DNA of 41,496 nucleotides from an uncultured Collinsella sp. (lineage in GTDB: Bacteria > Actinomycetota > Coriobacteriia > Coriobacteriales > Coriobacteriaceae). Shown here piece after piece: positions 1 through 8,543 of this stretch. The notes below the pieces were generated by a model. That model saw only the letters and a list, made by a program, of their open reading frames with translations, did not search any database and was not told where the DNA came from. The stretch's first letter is position 1. Each line of letters opens with the position of its first letter. Both the position numbers and the translations under genes were made by a program. The DNA is taken from the NCBI GenBank assembly GCA_900542235.1, contig UQNB01000005.1, positions 1 through 41,496 of the forward strand, read 5' to 3'.

Positions 1-79
1 CACCATTGTCGGCCTAATCCGCGGTCTTTCATGCAGCAGGGGCTCTCAATGTTTTTATGTCCTGCTCATATCGTCTGTG

Positions 80-110
80 CCGGCAGAAAGGGACTGTCCC
101 CAAGTGCCGG
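80..110. repeat. Diverged copy of the dispersed GGGAC-N-GTCCC palindrome
   Basis: A 31-bp imperfect palindrome has CCGGCAGAAAGGGAC on the left and GTCCCCAAGTGCCGG on the right of a central T. It has the same length and central GGGACTGTCCC as the TGTGACA-type repeats further on, but different outer arms. Its right half (CCCCAAGTGCCGG) also adjoins the variant copy near 8141-8150. It lies in the gap before the first gene. Confidence 0.6.
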
Positions 111-197
111 GCGGGACCGTTTAGCGGCTCAGCTGCCGACTAAGCATGCTGAGCTGGTATCCTTATGCGAAACTGTCTCAACTCGATAGGATTTCAT

Positions 198-3002
198 GTG
201 AAACCTTCCGCCGTCCTTCGCTTAGCCCTACGCCGCACCCTGGCTGTCGCGCTTGCCGCACTCACCGTGCTGAGCGCCGTCATGCCTGCCCCCGCCTTTG
301 CCGCCGACTCCGACCAGCAGGTCAAGACGGTCCGCGTTGGCTGGCTCGTCAACAACAAAGGCTTCCAGGAAGGCACGCCGGGCGAGCGCCTCTCGGGATG
401 GGGCTACGAGTACCTCCAGACCCTCTCGTATTACACAAAGGGCTGGCAATACGAATACGTTAGCGGCACCTTCTCCGAGCTTATGGACATGCTCGAGGCA
501 GGCGAAATCGACCTCATGCCCAACATCTCGTATTCGGCAGAACGCGAGCAGAAGCTGCTCTTTTCCTCAAATCCCGAGGGCACCGAGCGCTACTATATCT
601 ACGCCAGGCCCGACCGCGACGATCTGGCCAAGGGTGACCCTCAGGCGCTCCAAGGCCTCACCATCGGCTGCAACTCTGGCGTTATGCAAACTATCGTCGG
701 CCAGCAGTGGCTCGCCAACGAAGACGTTACCTGCACCTATAAAGAAATCGACACCGGCAGCGCCCTCTTTGAGGCGCTTGCAGACGGCGAGGTCGACGCC
801 GTCATCATGAACGACACCATTTCGTCGCCCGATGCGTCACCCATGTTCTACGTAGGCTCGAGCGACTACTATTTTGCCGTTCCTAAAAGCCGCCCTGACC
901 TGATGAACGACATCAACGCCGCCATGACGACCATCGCCCGCGATAACCCGCGCTATAACGAGGAAGTCAAATCGAGTTACTCGACCCAAAACAGTGGCTC
1001 GTCATCGCTCACCGGCACCGAGACCACCTGGCTCAAAGAAAACGGCAATACCATCACGCTCGGCTATCTTAAAAACCAACTTCCCTACTGTACGCAAAAT
1101 GACGACGGCGAGATGGAAGGGTCGCTCGCCTCGCTTGCAACGACGTTGCACGACAAGTTTGACATTACGGTCAAAACAATCGCACTCTCGAACAACAAGC
1201 AAATGATCAAAGCCCTTTCCAACGGAACCATCGATGTCGCCCTGCCGTTGTTTCGCGACTACTGGCTCGCCGAGCAGACAGGGGTCATCCAGTCAAACTC
1301 GATGGGAACGGTTTCGCTGACCGCCATTCACAGTGGCAAAAACCTGAACAGCGACCTTAAGAACATCGCTTGTACAAAGAGCACAATCGTTAACCGTTTT
1401 GAGCTCGAAAGTCTCTTTCCGAACGCAACGGTAACCGAGTATTCGAATGACGGCGAGGTGCTCAAAGCCCTCAATGAGGGGAAGGCACGTTGCATCATTG
1501 TCCCCAGCACGCGCCTGGAAACTCTCCGCGACATCTACGACATCGAGGATTTCGAAACACAGGAACTCACCAACACGGCGCAACTATCGTGTTTAATTTC
1601 GCGCGGCAAGCCCGAGCTGCTGGGAATCATCAATAAGGGCATCGTCAATGCAGGTGAATCGCTCTCTGCAAACAGCTATTTCCCCACATCGTACTCGGCG
1701 CAAGAATCGGATGCGTTCCGACTTCTCTACCGCAACCGCATCGTCATTGCGGCAGTCGTCATCTGCATTTTGTTCACCGGCATCGTCATCCTTGTCTGGT
1801 CGCTTTACCGCGCACAGGAGGAACGGCAGAAAGCCGATGCCGCCAACGCCGCCAAAACCGCTTTCCTCACGCGCATGAGCCACGACATCCGCACGCCGCT
1901 CAACGGCATCCTGGGCCTTATCGAAATTGAGGAATTGAGAGAAGGCGACATGCAGGTCGCCCGCGAAAGCCGCGCCAAGGCGCGCGTTGCCGCCAATCAC
2001 CTGCTGTCACTGATTAACGACATCCTCGAGATGGGCAGGATCGAGGAGCGCAAAGTGACGCTCGAGCACGAATCATTCAACCTTAAAGAGCTGTGCGACA
2101 ATGCGCTCGTACTGTGCAAGCTCCGCGCATCGGACCGCGGCATAACCATGCTCGACACCAGCGAGCCCTACGCTGTCGACCAATATATGATCGGCAGCCC
2201 CACCCATATTCGGCAGATCCTTGTCAACCTGCTCGACAACAGCATCAAGTACAACAAGCACGGAGGCACCGTCACGTTCTCATCGACCATCAAACCGGTC
2301 GACGACGAGCACGCCGTGTTTTGCTTTAGCGTCTCGGATACTGGCATTGGTATGACATCCGAGTTTTTGGCACACATTTACGAGCCGTTTGCCCAGGAAG
2401 GCGACGATGCGCGCAGCAAGTTCCAAGGAACCGGCATTGGCATGTCTATCGTCAAATCGCTCATCGATATGATGGGCGGCACGATTGAGATTTCGAGTGA
2501 GGTTGGCGTGGGGAGTACGTTTGACGTCCGGATTCCGCTCGATATCGACAAGAACCCTCAGATAAAAGAATGTGCAGACACGCAGGTAAGCAGCTGCTCG
2601 CTCGCCGGCATGAACGTCCTTTTGGCAGAAGATAACGAACTCAATGCCGAGATTGCCCAAGCTCTGCTCGAAAGCGAAGGCATCGTCGTGACTCGCGCCG
2701 CCGACGGCAACGAAACGGTCGATCTATATGTTGGTCGTCCCGCCGGCAGCTTCGATGCGATCCTGATGGACATTATGATGCCGGACATGGACGGTTACGA
2801 GGCAACCCGCGCGATTCGTCTGAGCGAGAAGGTCGATGCAGCCGATATCCCCATCATCGCGCTCACCGCCAATGCCTTTGCCGAAGACGCCAAGGCGGCA
2901 CACGACGCCGGCATGAACGCCCATCTGTCCAAACCGCTCGACTTTAACAAGCTCAAAAACATACTCGCCCGCATCAAGAAAAACGGATCCGTTTCGCTAT
3001 AG
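198..3002 (+). CDS. Hybrid sensor histidine kinase with two periplasmic substrate-binding domains
   Basis: Membrane sensor kinase of the unorthodox BvgS/EvgS-like plan. An N-terminal signal peptide ends near AFAADS. Two successive SBP_bac_3-type domains follow (about residues 40-270 and 280-510), then one membrane helix (about 514-537). The cytoplasmic part has a HisKA domain with the phosphoacceptor in MSHDIRTPLNG (His562), an HATPase with DTGIGM and GTGIGMSIVKSL, and a C-terminal receiver with MDIMMPDMDG (Asp858) and the LSKPLD lysine. No HPt domain is present, so phosphate must pass to a separate protein. I chose GTG at 198 because AGGA lies six bases upstream and the signal peptide is then normal; ATG at 165 is an in-frame alternative with no clear ribosome site. 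The ligand is unknown; an amino acid or similar small solute is typical of the domain. Confidence 0.9.
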   Translation: MKPSAVLRLALRRTLAVALAALTVLSAVMPAPAFAADSDQQVKTVRVGWLVNNKGFQEGTPGERLSGWGYEYLQTLSYYTKGWQYEYVSGTFSELMDMLEAGEIDLMPNISYSAEREQKLLFSSNPEGTERYYIYARPDRDDLAKGDPQALQGLTIGCNSGVMQTIVGQQWLANEDVTCTYKEIDTGSALFEALADGEVDAVIMNDTISSPDASPMFYVGSSDYYFAVPKSRPDLMNDINAAMTTIARDNPRYNEEVKSSYSTQNSGSSSLTGTETTWLKENGNTITLGYLKNQLPYCTQNDDGEMEGSLASLATTLHDKFDITVKTIALSNNKQMIKALSNGTIDVALPLFRDYWLAEQTGVIQSNSMGTVSLTAIHSGKNLNSDLKNIACTKSTIVNRFELESLFPNATVTEYSNDGEVLKALNEGKARCIIVPSTRLETLRDIYDIEDFETQELTNTAQLSCLISRGKPELLGIINKGIVNAGESLSANSYFPTSYSAQESDAFRLLYRNRIVIAAVVICILFTGIVILVWSLYRAQEERQKADAANAAKTAFLTRMSHDIRTPLNGILGLIEIEELREGDMQVARESRAKARVAANHLLSLINDILEMGRIEERKVTLEHESFNLKELCDNALVLCKLRASDRGITMLDTSEPYAVDQYMIGSPTHIRQILVNLLDNSIKYNKHGGTVTFSSTIKPVDDEHAVFCFSVSDTGIGMTSEFLAHIYEPFAQEGDDARSKFQGTGIGMSIVKSLIDMMGGTIEISSEVGVGSTFDVRIPLDIDKNPQIKECADTQVSSCSLAGMNVLLAEDNELNAEIAQALLESEGIVVTRAADGNETVDLYVGRPAGSFDAILMDIMMPDMDGYEATRAIRLSEKVDAADIPIIALTANAFAEDAKAAHDAGMNAHLSKPLDFNKLKNILARIKKNGSVSL

Positions 3003-3042
3003 TTTTTGCAGCAACCACGCACGACCAGAAAGGAAGCCAACG

Positions 3043-3522
3043 ATGTTTAGGCCCTTACGTCGAAAGAAACGCGCCATCACCGACGAGGAAGCGCGCGAAC
3101 TGCTCGCCACCTGCAAGCGCGGCGTCTTTGCCGTCAACGGCGACGACGGCTACCCGTACGCCATTCCCGTCAACTACTTCTTTGACGCCGAGCACGACAA
3201 GATTTATTTCCATGGCGCCAAGGCTGGCCACAAGGTCGACGCACTCAAGCGCGATGACAAGGTCTGCTTTACCGTTTACGGAAACGAGTGGTACCAGGAC
3301 GGCGACTGGGCTCCCTACGTTATGAGCACCGTCGTCTTTGGCCGTTGTCGCCTGGCGAATGACACCCCCGCGTTTATCGAGGACAAAGTCCGCCAGCTCG
3401 CCCTTAAGTACTACCCTTCTGCCGAGGAAGTCGAAGAGGAAATCGCCAAGGACATTAAGGGCGTCCAGCTCTACGAGATTACGATTGAGCATCTTTGCGG
3501 CAAGCAGATTCAGGAAAAATAA
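3043..3522 (+). CDS. Pyridoxamine 5'-phosphate oxidase-like flavin-binding protein (NimA-like)
   Basis: A 159-residue split-barrel protein of the PNPOx-like superfamily. The stretches AFA/FAVNGDDGYPYAIPVNYFF, DKIYFHGAKAGHKVDAL and VCFTVYG follow the usual order of the FMN-binding fold in small NimA-type and heme/flavin-binding members. Such proteins bind FMN or F420 and act as small reductases, sometimes reducing nitroimidazoles; the substrate cannot be read from sequence. The start has a good ribosome site (AGAAAGGAAG). It lies 40 bp after the kinase on the same strand, so the two could be co-transcribed, but no functional link is visible. Confidence 0.8.
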   Translation: MFRPLRRKKRAITDEEARELLATCKRGVFAVNGDDGYPYAIPVNYFFDAEHDKIYFHGAKAGHKVDALKRDDKVCFTVYGNEWYQDGDWAPYVMSTVVFGRCRLANDTPAFIEDKVRQLALKYYPSAEEVEEEIAKDIKGVQLYEITIEHLCGKQIQEK

Positions 3523-3617
3523 ACCTCCGCAGCAGGTCTGCGCCCAATGGTTACAGATGCCTTACCACACGGGGCCTTCCAGCCGACTTGGCAGAAGACC
3601 CCGCATGCAGTGCTCAC

Positions 3618-4832
3618 TTACCGTGCATTAAAAACGTAGCGGTCCAGGCGGTCGCACGCCTCCCTTACGCGCGAAAGCGGCAGCGCCAGATTCACGCGAA
3701 TGTGGCAGGGTCCGTGGAACGGGCGGCCGTCCTGATACCCCACGCCCACGCGTGCCCCCTCATCGAGCAACCACTGAATATCGCGGCCATGCTCTCGGCA
3801 CCACTCGGTGCAGTCCAGAAACACCATGTACGTGCCCTGCGGACGCGAATAGGACACGCCCTCAAAATGCTCGTCCACGTAATCGCAGAAGTACTCGATA
3901 TTGCCGGCAAGCACCTGGTTGAGCTCGTCCACCCACTCGTAGCCTTGCGGCTGGTAGGCACCGATAAGCGCGTGCATGGAGAGGACGTTCATCTCGTTGT
4001 AGTGGGTCTTGTTGGACACGGCGCACACGCGGTCGCGCAGCGTCTCGTTATAGATGATGTGGTAGCTGCCGACCAAGCCCGCCAGGTTGAACGTCTTGCT
4101 CGGCGCATAGAGGGCAACCGTGCGCATGCGGGCATCCTCGCTCACCGACTGCGTCGGAATATGCTTGTGACCCGGCAGAATGATATCGGACCAAATCTCG
4201 TCCGAGATCACCACGCAATCGTGCTGGCAATAGATGTCCATGGCGCGCTCAATCTCGTTGCGCTCCCATACGCGGCCGCAGGGATTGTGCGGCGAGCAGA
4301 ACACCGCGGCATGGATGTTGTTTTGGGCGAGTTTGCACTCCATGTCCTCAAAGTCCATGCGCCACACGCCCCGGTTGTCGAGTTTAAGCGGGCTGTGGAC
4401 AATGCGATAGCCCGCGGCCTCGATGGACTTGGTAAAGCCGATGTAGGTGGGGCTGTGGACCAGCACCGCATCGCCCGGCTGGACATACGCGCGCAGCGTC
4501 GACACGACGCCGCCCAGCACGCCGTTTTCGTAGCCGATATGTTCAGGGCTCAAACCTTCGACGCCATTGCGGCGATTCTGCCATTCGATGATGCGGTCGA
4601 AGTACTCGGGACGCGGATTGAAATAGCCGAACATGGGGTGCTGGGCACGCTGAATGATGTGTTCCTGGACCGTGGGCACCGTGGCAAAATTCATGTCAGC
4701 CACCCACATGGGGATGCGGTCGAAGCCCTCGTCGGGTGCGTTCGGAGCCATACCGGGGATCTCGCCCCAAGAGTCAACGGCGATGGAGTCCATGCCGTGG
4801 CGGTCGATGATTGAAGTGAAGTCGTATTTCAT
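3618..4832 (-). CDS. MalY/PatB-family PLP aminotransferase / cystathionine beta-lyase
   Basis: A 404-residue fold-type I PLP enzyme. Family signatures include the opening MKYDFTSIIDRHGMDSI, the D-rich WVADMNFAT segment, CSPHNPCGRVW (Asn and surrounding cofactor contacts), VISDEIWSDI (cofactor Asp) and YAPSKTFNLAGL with the Schiff-base lysine. MalY/PatB enzymes cleave C-S bonds of cystathionine or cysteine, and some transaminate or act as regulators. Length fits the family (about 390-400). It is transcribed toward the PNPOx-like gene and so is not in its operon. Specific substrate is not decided by sequence; cystathionine beta-lyase activity is the commonest assignment. Confidence 0.9.
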   Translation of the reverse strand: MKYDFTSIIDRHGMDSIAVDSWGEIPGMAPNAPDEGFDRIPMWVADMNFATVPTVQEHIIQRAQHPMFGYFNPRPEYFDRIIEWQNRRNGVEGLSPEHIGYENGVLGGVVSTLRAYVQPGDAVLVHSPTYIGFTKSIEAAGYRIVHSPLKLDNRGVWRMDFEDMECKLAQNNIHAAVFCSPHNPCGRVWERNEIERAMDIYCQHDCVVISDEIWSDIILPGHKHIPTQSVSEDARMRTVALYAPSKTFNLAGLVGSYHIIYNETLRDRVCAVSNKTHYNEMNVLSMHALIGAYQPQGYEWVDELNQVLAGNIEYFCDYVDEHFEGVSYSRPQGTYMVFLDCTEWCREHGRDIQWLLDEGARVGVGYQDGRPFHGPCHIRVNLALPLSRVREACDRLDRYVFNAR

Positions 4833-4944
4833 GCTGGACCCCCGTGCAAAGTAGACTGTTTCGATAGGCGCTATTGTCCACCAGCACGGGCGGTTTTGGC
4901 GCGGGGTTTGGCGCTTAATTTGACGGGTGCGGGCGAATGGCTGG

Positions 4945-5691
4945 TTAGTCTCGCGCGTCGTTGATGGCGACTACGGTTAGCTGGGTTTCATCGACCGTAA
5001 ACGATATGTCGAGCCCGGCGAAGGCAAGATGATAGACGCGGTTTGGCTCGTGCTTGCTGCCCGCGCGGCGCGGATCTTGGCGAAGGACCTCGACCAAGCC
5101 GGGGAGCTTTGCGGGCGAGACCATATCCTGCAGCGCCTGCGGAAACTCAACATCGAGCTCTTGCCACGGAGCATCCTCAATCCAGCCGCCCGTTGCATCC
5201 GGGTGGCAGTCCGCAAACGGAATGTAGGGCTTAATGTCGTAGATGGGCGTGCCGTCGCGCAGGTCGGCCCCCAACACATGGATGATGGGACCATCGTCGG
5301 TAAGCTCCACGCGGTCGAGCTTGACGCAGGTGAGCCCAATGGAATTAGGGCGAAACGGACTGCGCGTGGCAAAGACGCCCACACGCTCGGCTCCACCCAG
5401 GCGCGGCGGACGCACGGTTTTCGACCACTTGACGTTGGTGCCGGACCTGTCCTGCGACTTGGCATCGGCAGCTATGTCCTTAGCCGTGCCGCCGGGCGTT
5501 CCGTTTTCGAAGCGCCACAGCAGCCATAAGTGAGAGAAGGAATCCAGGCCCTCAACTGCTGCGTTGGAGGCAAATTCCGGTTCAAAGACGATGCGTCCCT
5601 GCAGATGGGGCGCCAAAAAGCTGTTGCGCGGAATGCCGAACTTCTGCGGCAGGTCGGTATGTATGTGTGCAATAGGTTCCATGCCGGCCAT
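4945..5691 (-). CDS. trmO: TrmO-like tRNA (N6-threonylcarbamoyladenosine-37) methyltransferase
   Basis: Member of the TsaA/TrmO beta-barrel family, which methylates t6A37 in tRNA using S-adenosylmethionine. Diagnostic segments are IAHIHTDLPQKFGIPRNS near the start, FATRSPFRPNSIGL in the middle (the RSPFRPN-IG motif of the SAM site), and LRDGTPIYDIKPYIPFAD followed by a short C-terminal domain. The start is ambiguous: ATG at 5691 and ATG at 5682 both precede the conserved IAHIHT block, while a longer reading from 5757 adds an unconserved basic leader. I used 5691, giving 248 residues, close to characterised TrmO. It faces the next gene divergently. Confidence 0.85.
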   Translation of the reverse strand: MAGMEPIAHIHTDLPQKFGIPRNSFLAPHLQGRIVFEPEFASNAAVEGLDSFSHLWLLWRFENGTPGGTAKDIAADAKSQDRSGTNVKWSKTVRPPRLGGAERVGVFATRSPFRPNSIGLTCVKLDRVELTDDGPIIHVLGADLRDGTPIYDIKPYIPFADCHPDATGGWIEDAPWQELDVEFPQALQDMVSPAKLPGLVEVLRQDPRRAGSKHEPNRVYHLAFAGLDISFTVDETQLTVVAINDARD

Positions 5692-5823
5692 TGTACGGCA
5701 TGGAGGCGTGGGGCGTTGCGCGCAATTCTTCGCCGCGGTTTCCCGTCGTGCAACCAACGGTTGCTTGGAAGGGTGCCTGCCGCCGCGTATGCTTAAGCCA
5801 TTAACCAGCAGAAAGGAGCCGCT

Positions 5824-6651
5824 ATGGCCTTTTCAGAAAAGCTCATTGCCATCCGTCGCGCCCATCACCTTACCCAAGAGCAGCTCGCCGCCAAGCTCTT
5901 CGTCACGCGCCAAGCCGTCAGCCGTTGGGAGCGCGGCGAGGTCACACCGGGCATCGACATGATGAAGCTCATCGCCGCTGTGACTGGCGAGCCCCTGTCT
6001 CATCTGCTCGAAATGCCCGAGCACTATTGTCAGAGCTGCGGCATGATACTCACGCCCGACGACTGCGGCACCGACGCCACGGGCGCCACGACCGACCATT
6101 ACTGCAAGTGGTGCTACGACCACGGCAAGTACACCTACGACACCACCATGGAGGCGATGATTGAAGATTGTGCCCCGCGGCTGGCGCAAAACACCGGCAT
6201 GTCGCTCGACGAAGCCGTCTCGCTCATGGGCGCCGTCCTGCCGCAACTGGAGCGCTGGCGCACCGTGCAGGAAAACGAGGAGCGCTACGGTGCCGAGGCG
6301 CGGGAGCGCTACGGCGATGAAGCCGTCGATGCAGCAAACGAAGCGCTGCTGGACATGGATCCTCAGACATGGAACGACATGAAGGAACTTGAACGCGCTA
6401 TTCTGGGTCAACTCTCGATTGCCATGGGCGACGGCGATGCGGATGGAAGCGAGGCTCGCAAGCTTGTCGCGATGCATCGTCGTTGGATTGGTCTCAACTG
6501 GGGACGCGAACCCCAGAACGAAGCGTACCTGGGCCTCGCCCACGGCTATCTTGCCGACCAGCGCTTTGTTGACTACTACGACAAGCCCTGCGGCACCGGA
6601 GCCACGGCGTTTCTGGCCCAGGCCATCGAGTTGTCACTGGCCCGCGCATAG
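5824..6651 (+). CDS. XRE regulator with zinc ribbon and TipAS-like ligand domain
   Basis: A 275-residue cytoplasmic protein with three apparent modules. Residues 5-60 form an XRE helix-turn-helix (LTQEQLAAKLFVTRQAVSRW). Residues about 66-100 hold a CxxC...CxxC zinc ribbon (CQSCG and CKWC). From about 130 the sequence resembles the TipAS/albicidin-binding domain, ending with HGYLADQRFVDYYDKPCG and GATAFLAQAIELSL. TipAS domains bind thiopeptides and other bulky drugs and are normally fused to a MerR DNA-binding domain, so the XRE fusion suggests a drug- or peptide-sensing repressor. Ribosome site GAAAGGAG lies just upstream. Module assignments come from motif recognition; the ligand is unknown. 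Confidence 0.8.
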   Translation: MAFSEKLIAIRRAHHLTQEQLAAKLFVTRQAVSRWERGEVTPGIDMMKLIAAVTGEPLSHLLEMPEHYCQSCGMILTPDDCGTDATGATTDHYCKWCYDHGKYTYDTTMEAMIEDCAPRLAQNTGMSLDEAVSLMGAVLPQLERWRTVQENEERYGAEARERYGDEAVDAANEALLDMDPQTWNDMKELERAILGQLSIAMGDGDADGSEARKLVAMHRRWIGLNWGREPQNEAYLGLAHGYLADQRFVDYYDKPCGTGATAFLAQAIELSLARA

Positions 6652-6702
6652 ACCGCGGCGGCTTTGGGTATTTCAATCAAAACCGCAACCGATTGGAGAC
6701 CT

Positions 6703-6948
6703 ATGGCTACTAATCATGAGCTCGCACTGTACGTTATGACCGGCTGCCCGTATTGCATAAAGGTCAAGCACTTTTTGGCCGATAACGGCGTGACCATTCC
6801 CGAGCGCAATATCTCGACCGATTCCGATGCCGAACAGACACTCATCTCCATCGGCGGAAAACGCCAGGTTCCCTGCCTGTTCATCGACGGCAAACCACTC
6901 TACGAGTCGAGCGACATCATCGCATGGGTACAGAAGAACCTGCTCTAG
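6703..6948 (+). CDS. Glutaredoxin-like thiol reductase
   Basis: An 81-residue glutaredoxin. The active site is CPYC in MTGCPYCIKVKHFLADNG, followed by the cis-proline region KRQVPCLFID and a C-terminal ESSDIIAWVQ helix that carries the GSH-side contacts in the family. It would reduce disulfides or mixed disulfides in the cytoplasm. The start at 6703 is set by GGAGA eight bases upstream; an upstream in-frame ATG at 6664 adds 13 unconserved residues without a ribosome site. It lies 51 bp after the XRE/TipAS gene and may share its transcript. Confidence 0.88.
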   Translation: MATNHELALYVMTGCPYCIKVKHFLADNGVTIPERNISTDSDAEQTLISIGGKRQVPCLFIDGKPLYESSDIIAWVQKNLL

Positions 6949-6970
6949 CACGCGCATCCCGTCCGTCCCA

Positions 6971-7024
6971 TAGTCATTGGGGACGTTCTTAAATGACTAG
7001 TCGTTAAAGAACACCCAATGACTA
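6971..7024. repeat. 54-bp hairpin between convergent genes
   Basis: TAGTCATTGGG on the left pairs with CCCAATGACTA on the right, and inner GTTCTT pairs with AAGAAC, leaving a short loop around TGACTAG. It fills the gap between the glutaredoxin and the convergent dihydrouridine synthase and could terminate both transcripts. There is no U-run, so it may instead be another member of the palindromic repeats found across this window. Confidence 0.6.
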
Positions 7025-7025
7025 A

Positions 7026-7985
7026 CTAGCCGTGAAAGCGGGCTATGGGCGCAAGTGGCTGTTCGCGGAAGACGCGCTCGACGGCGGCGCGGTATTCGTC
7101 GACCTTTTTGGTCTTGCGCACGATCTTGTGAACGGTAGCGGGATCGGCGAAGGCGCACTTGGCGTAGAACCACCACTCCTTCATGCGAAAGACCGCGTTG
7201 CCGCCAATCTCTTCTGCATACGCCGCAAACAGCGTGTCGTGGAAACGCTGCAGCTCGGCAGCCGTGGCAGCAGGGCCGCCGGCAACCATGCGGGCCAACG
7301 CGGGATTCGCAAGCAAGCCGCGCCCCAACATTACGTGGCGCGTTCCGGGATAGGCCTCCACCAGCGCGTCCATGTCCTCAAGATCAAAGATGTCGCCGTT
7401 ATAGGCCACGGGAAACGGCGCCCGCTTCAGCGTCTCGCCGTAAAACTCTTTACGCGGCGAGCCCGTATAACGGTCCTTTTGCACGCGCGGATGCACGATC
7501 AGCTCTGCCAGCGGCATGCGGCAATAGAGGTCGAGCACGCGTTCGTACTCGTCATCGCTTTCCAACCCCAGCCTGGTCTTGACCGACACCGGCAAGGGTG
7601 AGCGTTCGCACACGTCGCTCAAGAACACCTCGAGCTCATCCAGGTTGCGCAGAAAGCCCGAACCCTTGCCTTTGGCAACAACCGTACCCGAGGGGCAGCC
7701 AAGGTTGAGATTGACCTCGCGGTACCCCATCTCGGCGAGCACCTGCGCCGCCCACACAAACTCGTCCGCATTCTTGGACATCAGCTGAGGTACTACGTTA
7801 AGCCCCTGGTTATTGGCAGGATCGACCTCTTTAAACGCCTTGCCACCAAAGCGGTTGCCCACCCGCGGCGGCGGCAAAAACGGCGTGTAATAACAATCGA
7901 GCGCGCCAAAGCACTCCGCATGCACGCGACGGAACACATGCCCGGTAATCCCCTCCATAGGGGCCAGCGATAAATTCATCAACAT
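7026..7985 (-). CDS. tRNA-dihydrouridine synthase
   Basis: A 319-residue FMN-dependent Dus-family enzyme that reduces uridines in the D-loop of tRNA with NADPH. Key motifs in order are SLAPMEGITGHVFRR (FMN-binding strand 1), NLNLGCPSGTVVAKGKGSG with the catalytic cysteine, VSVKTRLGLES, ELIVHPRVQKDRYTG with the conserved His and Lys/Arg, and AYNGDIFDLED. The C-terminal helical RNA-binding domain is present. ATG at 7985 and ATG at 7979 are both possible; GAGAGTGG lies upstream. Which uridine it modifies is not evident. Its 5' side runs into a repeat-filled gap. Confidence 0.92.
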   Translation of the reverse strand: MLMNLSLAPMEGITGHVFRRVHAECFGALDCYYTPFLPPPRVGNRFGGKAFKEVDPANNQGLNVVPQLMSKNADEFVWAAQVLAEMGYREVNLNLGCPSGTVVAKGKGSGFLRNLDELEVFLSDVCERSPLPVSVKTRLGLESDDEYERVLDLYCRMPLAELIVHPRVQKDRYTGSPRKEFYGETLKRAPFPVAYNGDIFDLEDMDALVEAYPGTRHVMLGRGLLANPALARMVAGGPAATAAELQRFHDTLFAAYAEEIGGNAVFRMKEWWFYAKCAFADPATVHKIVRKTKKVDEYRAAVERVFREQPLAPIARFHG

Positions 7986-7999
7986 CCACTCTCAAATCA

Positions 8000-8030
8000 A
8001 TGTGACAAAGGGACAGTCCCTTTGTCACAT
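8000..8030. repeat. Dispersed 31-bp palindrome, perfect copy
   Basis: Arms ATGTGACAAAGGGAC and GTCCCTTTGTCACAT flank a central A. This is a perfect 15-bp inverted repeat. The left edge of the palindrome read on the minus strand supplies a TGA stop to the gene remnant next to it. Confidence 0.9.
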
Positions 8031-8117
8031 CCCATTCAAGCGGTTCAGGAACTCTTCGCAGGCGCGAGAACGCAGGCGATATTTTTTCCACACCAGATAC
8101 GACGCAATGGTGAAGGG
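8025..8117 (-). pseudogene. C-terminal remnant, possibly of a LysR-type regulator
   Basis: The minus strand reads PFTIASYLVWKKYRLRSR, then ACEEFLNRLNGM, then a stop placed inside the palindrome at 8000-8030. Codon use looks genuine, and the sense resembles the last helix of LysR substrate-binding domains. No upstream domain exists: the frame meets another repeat copy at 8115-8141. I infer a gene remnant trapped between two repeats. The LysR assignment is tentative. Confidence 0.4.
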
Positions 8118-8141
8118 GCAAAAGGGCAGTCCCTTTGCCCC
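8115..8141. repeat. Variant of the dispersed palindrome (GGGGCAAA arms)
   Basis: GGGGCAAAAGGGC and GTCCCTTTGCCCC flank a central A. The arms differ from the TGTGACAAA type by TGTGAC to GGGGC changes made on both sides, so the pairing is kept apart from one mismatch. This is compensatory change within a repeat family. It is followed by CAAGTGCCGG as in the copy at 80-110. Confidence 0.7.
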
Positions 8142-8195
8142 AAGTGCCGGCTACCGGACGCAAGCTAGTTGCCGTTCGCGAACGCCGCCCAAATT

Positions 8196-8380
8196 TCGAG
8201 GTCTAATACTTTTCCCGAGAAGTGAACGAGTGAAAACGGACCCCCGAAGCATCGACACTTTTGGCGTGCAATTTCCCGCGGTTTTGCTAGTCAAATCCTG
8301 CGGTTTTGACGCCTAAAATGTCAATGCTTCGGGGGTCCAAATACAGCCGTTCACTTTTCGGGAAAAGTATTAGACCTCGA
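8196..8380. repeat. 185-bp inverted-repeat element (MITE-like)
   Basis: The left end reads TCGAGGTCTAATACTTTTCC and the right end is its reverse complement. Similarity continues inward through AAGTGAACG and GGACCCCCGAAGCAT to about 75 bp per arm with mismatches. The centre holds two copies of a GCGGTTTTG word. There is no reading frame for a transposase. The structure resembles a palindromic miniature element or a long-stem non-coding RNA. It sits between two dispersed palindromes in a 558-bp gap. Confidence 0.75.
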
Positions 8381-8395
8381 TTTCCGCAGTCCCCA

Positions 8396-8426
8396 ATGTG
8401 ACAAAGGGACTGTCCCTTTGTCACAT
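8396..8426. repeat. Dispersed 31-bp palindrome, perfect copy
   Basis: Arms ATGTGACAAAGGGAC and GTCCCTTTGTCACAT flank a central T. It differs from the copy at 8000-8030 only at the centre. It lies 15 bp outside the 185-bp element. The rest of the gap up to the next gene shows no coding signal. Confidence 0.9.
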
Positions 8427-8543
8427 TCAAACGAGCGCCCAGGCGGAAAGCGATGAGAATTCAAACTCCCTGCAGCAGCTCATCGATGGCGGGATTCTCT
8501 ATACTGGGTCACATATGACGGTATCGTGCCAAAGGAGAACGCC

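Noticed and set aside
3495..4814. Long plus-strand frame of 439 codons
   Set aside because: It is antisense to the well-supported MalY/PatB-type gene, has no family motifs and a composition typical of GC-rich shadows.
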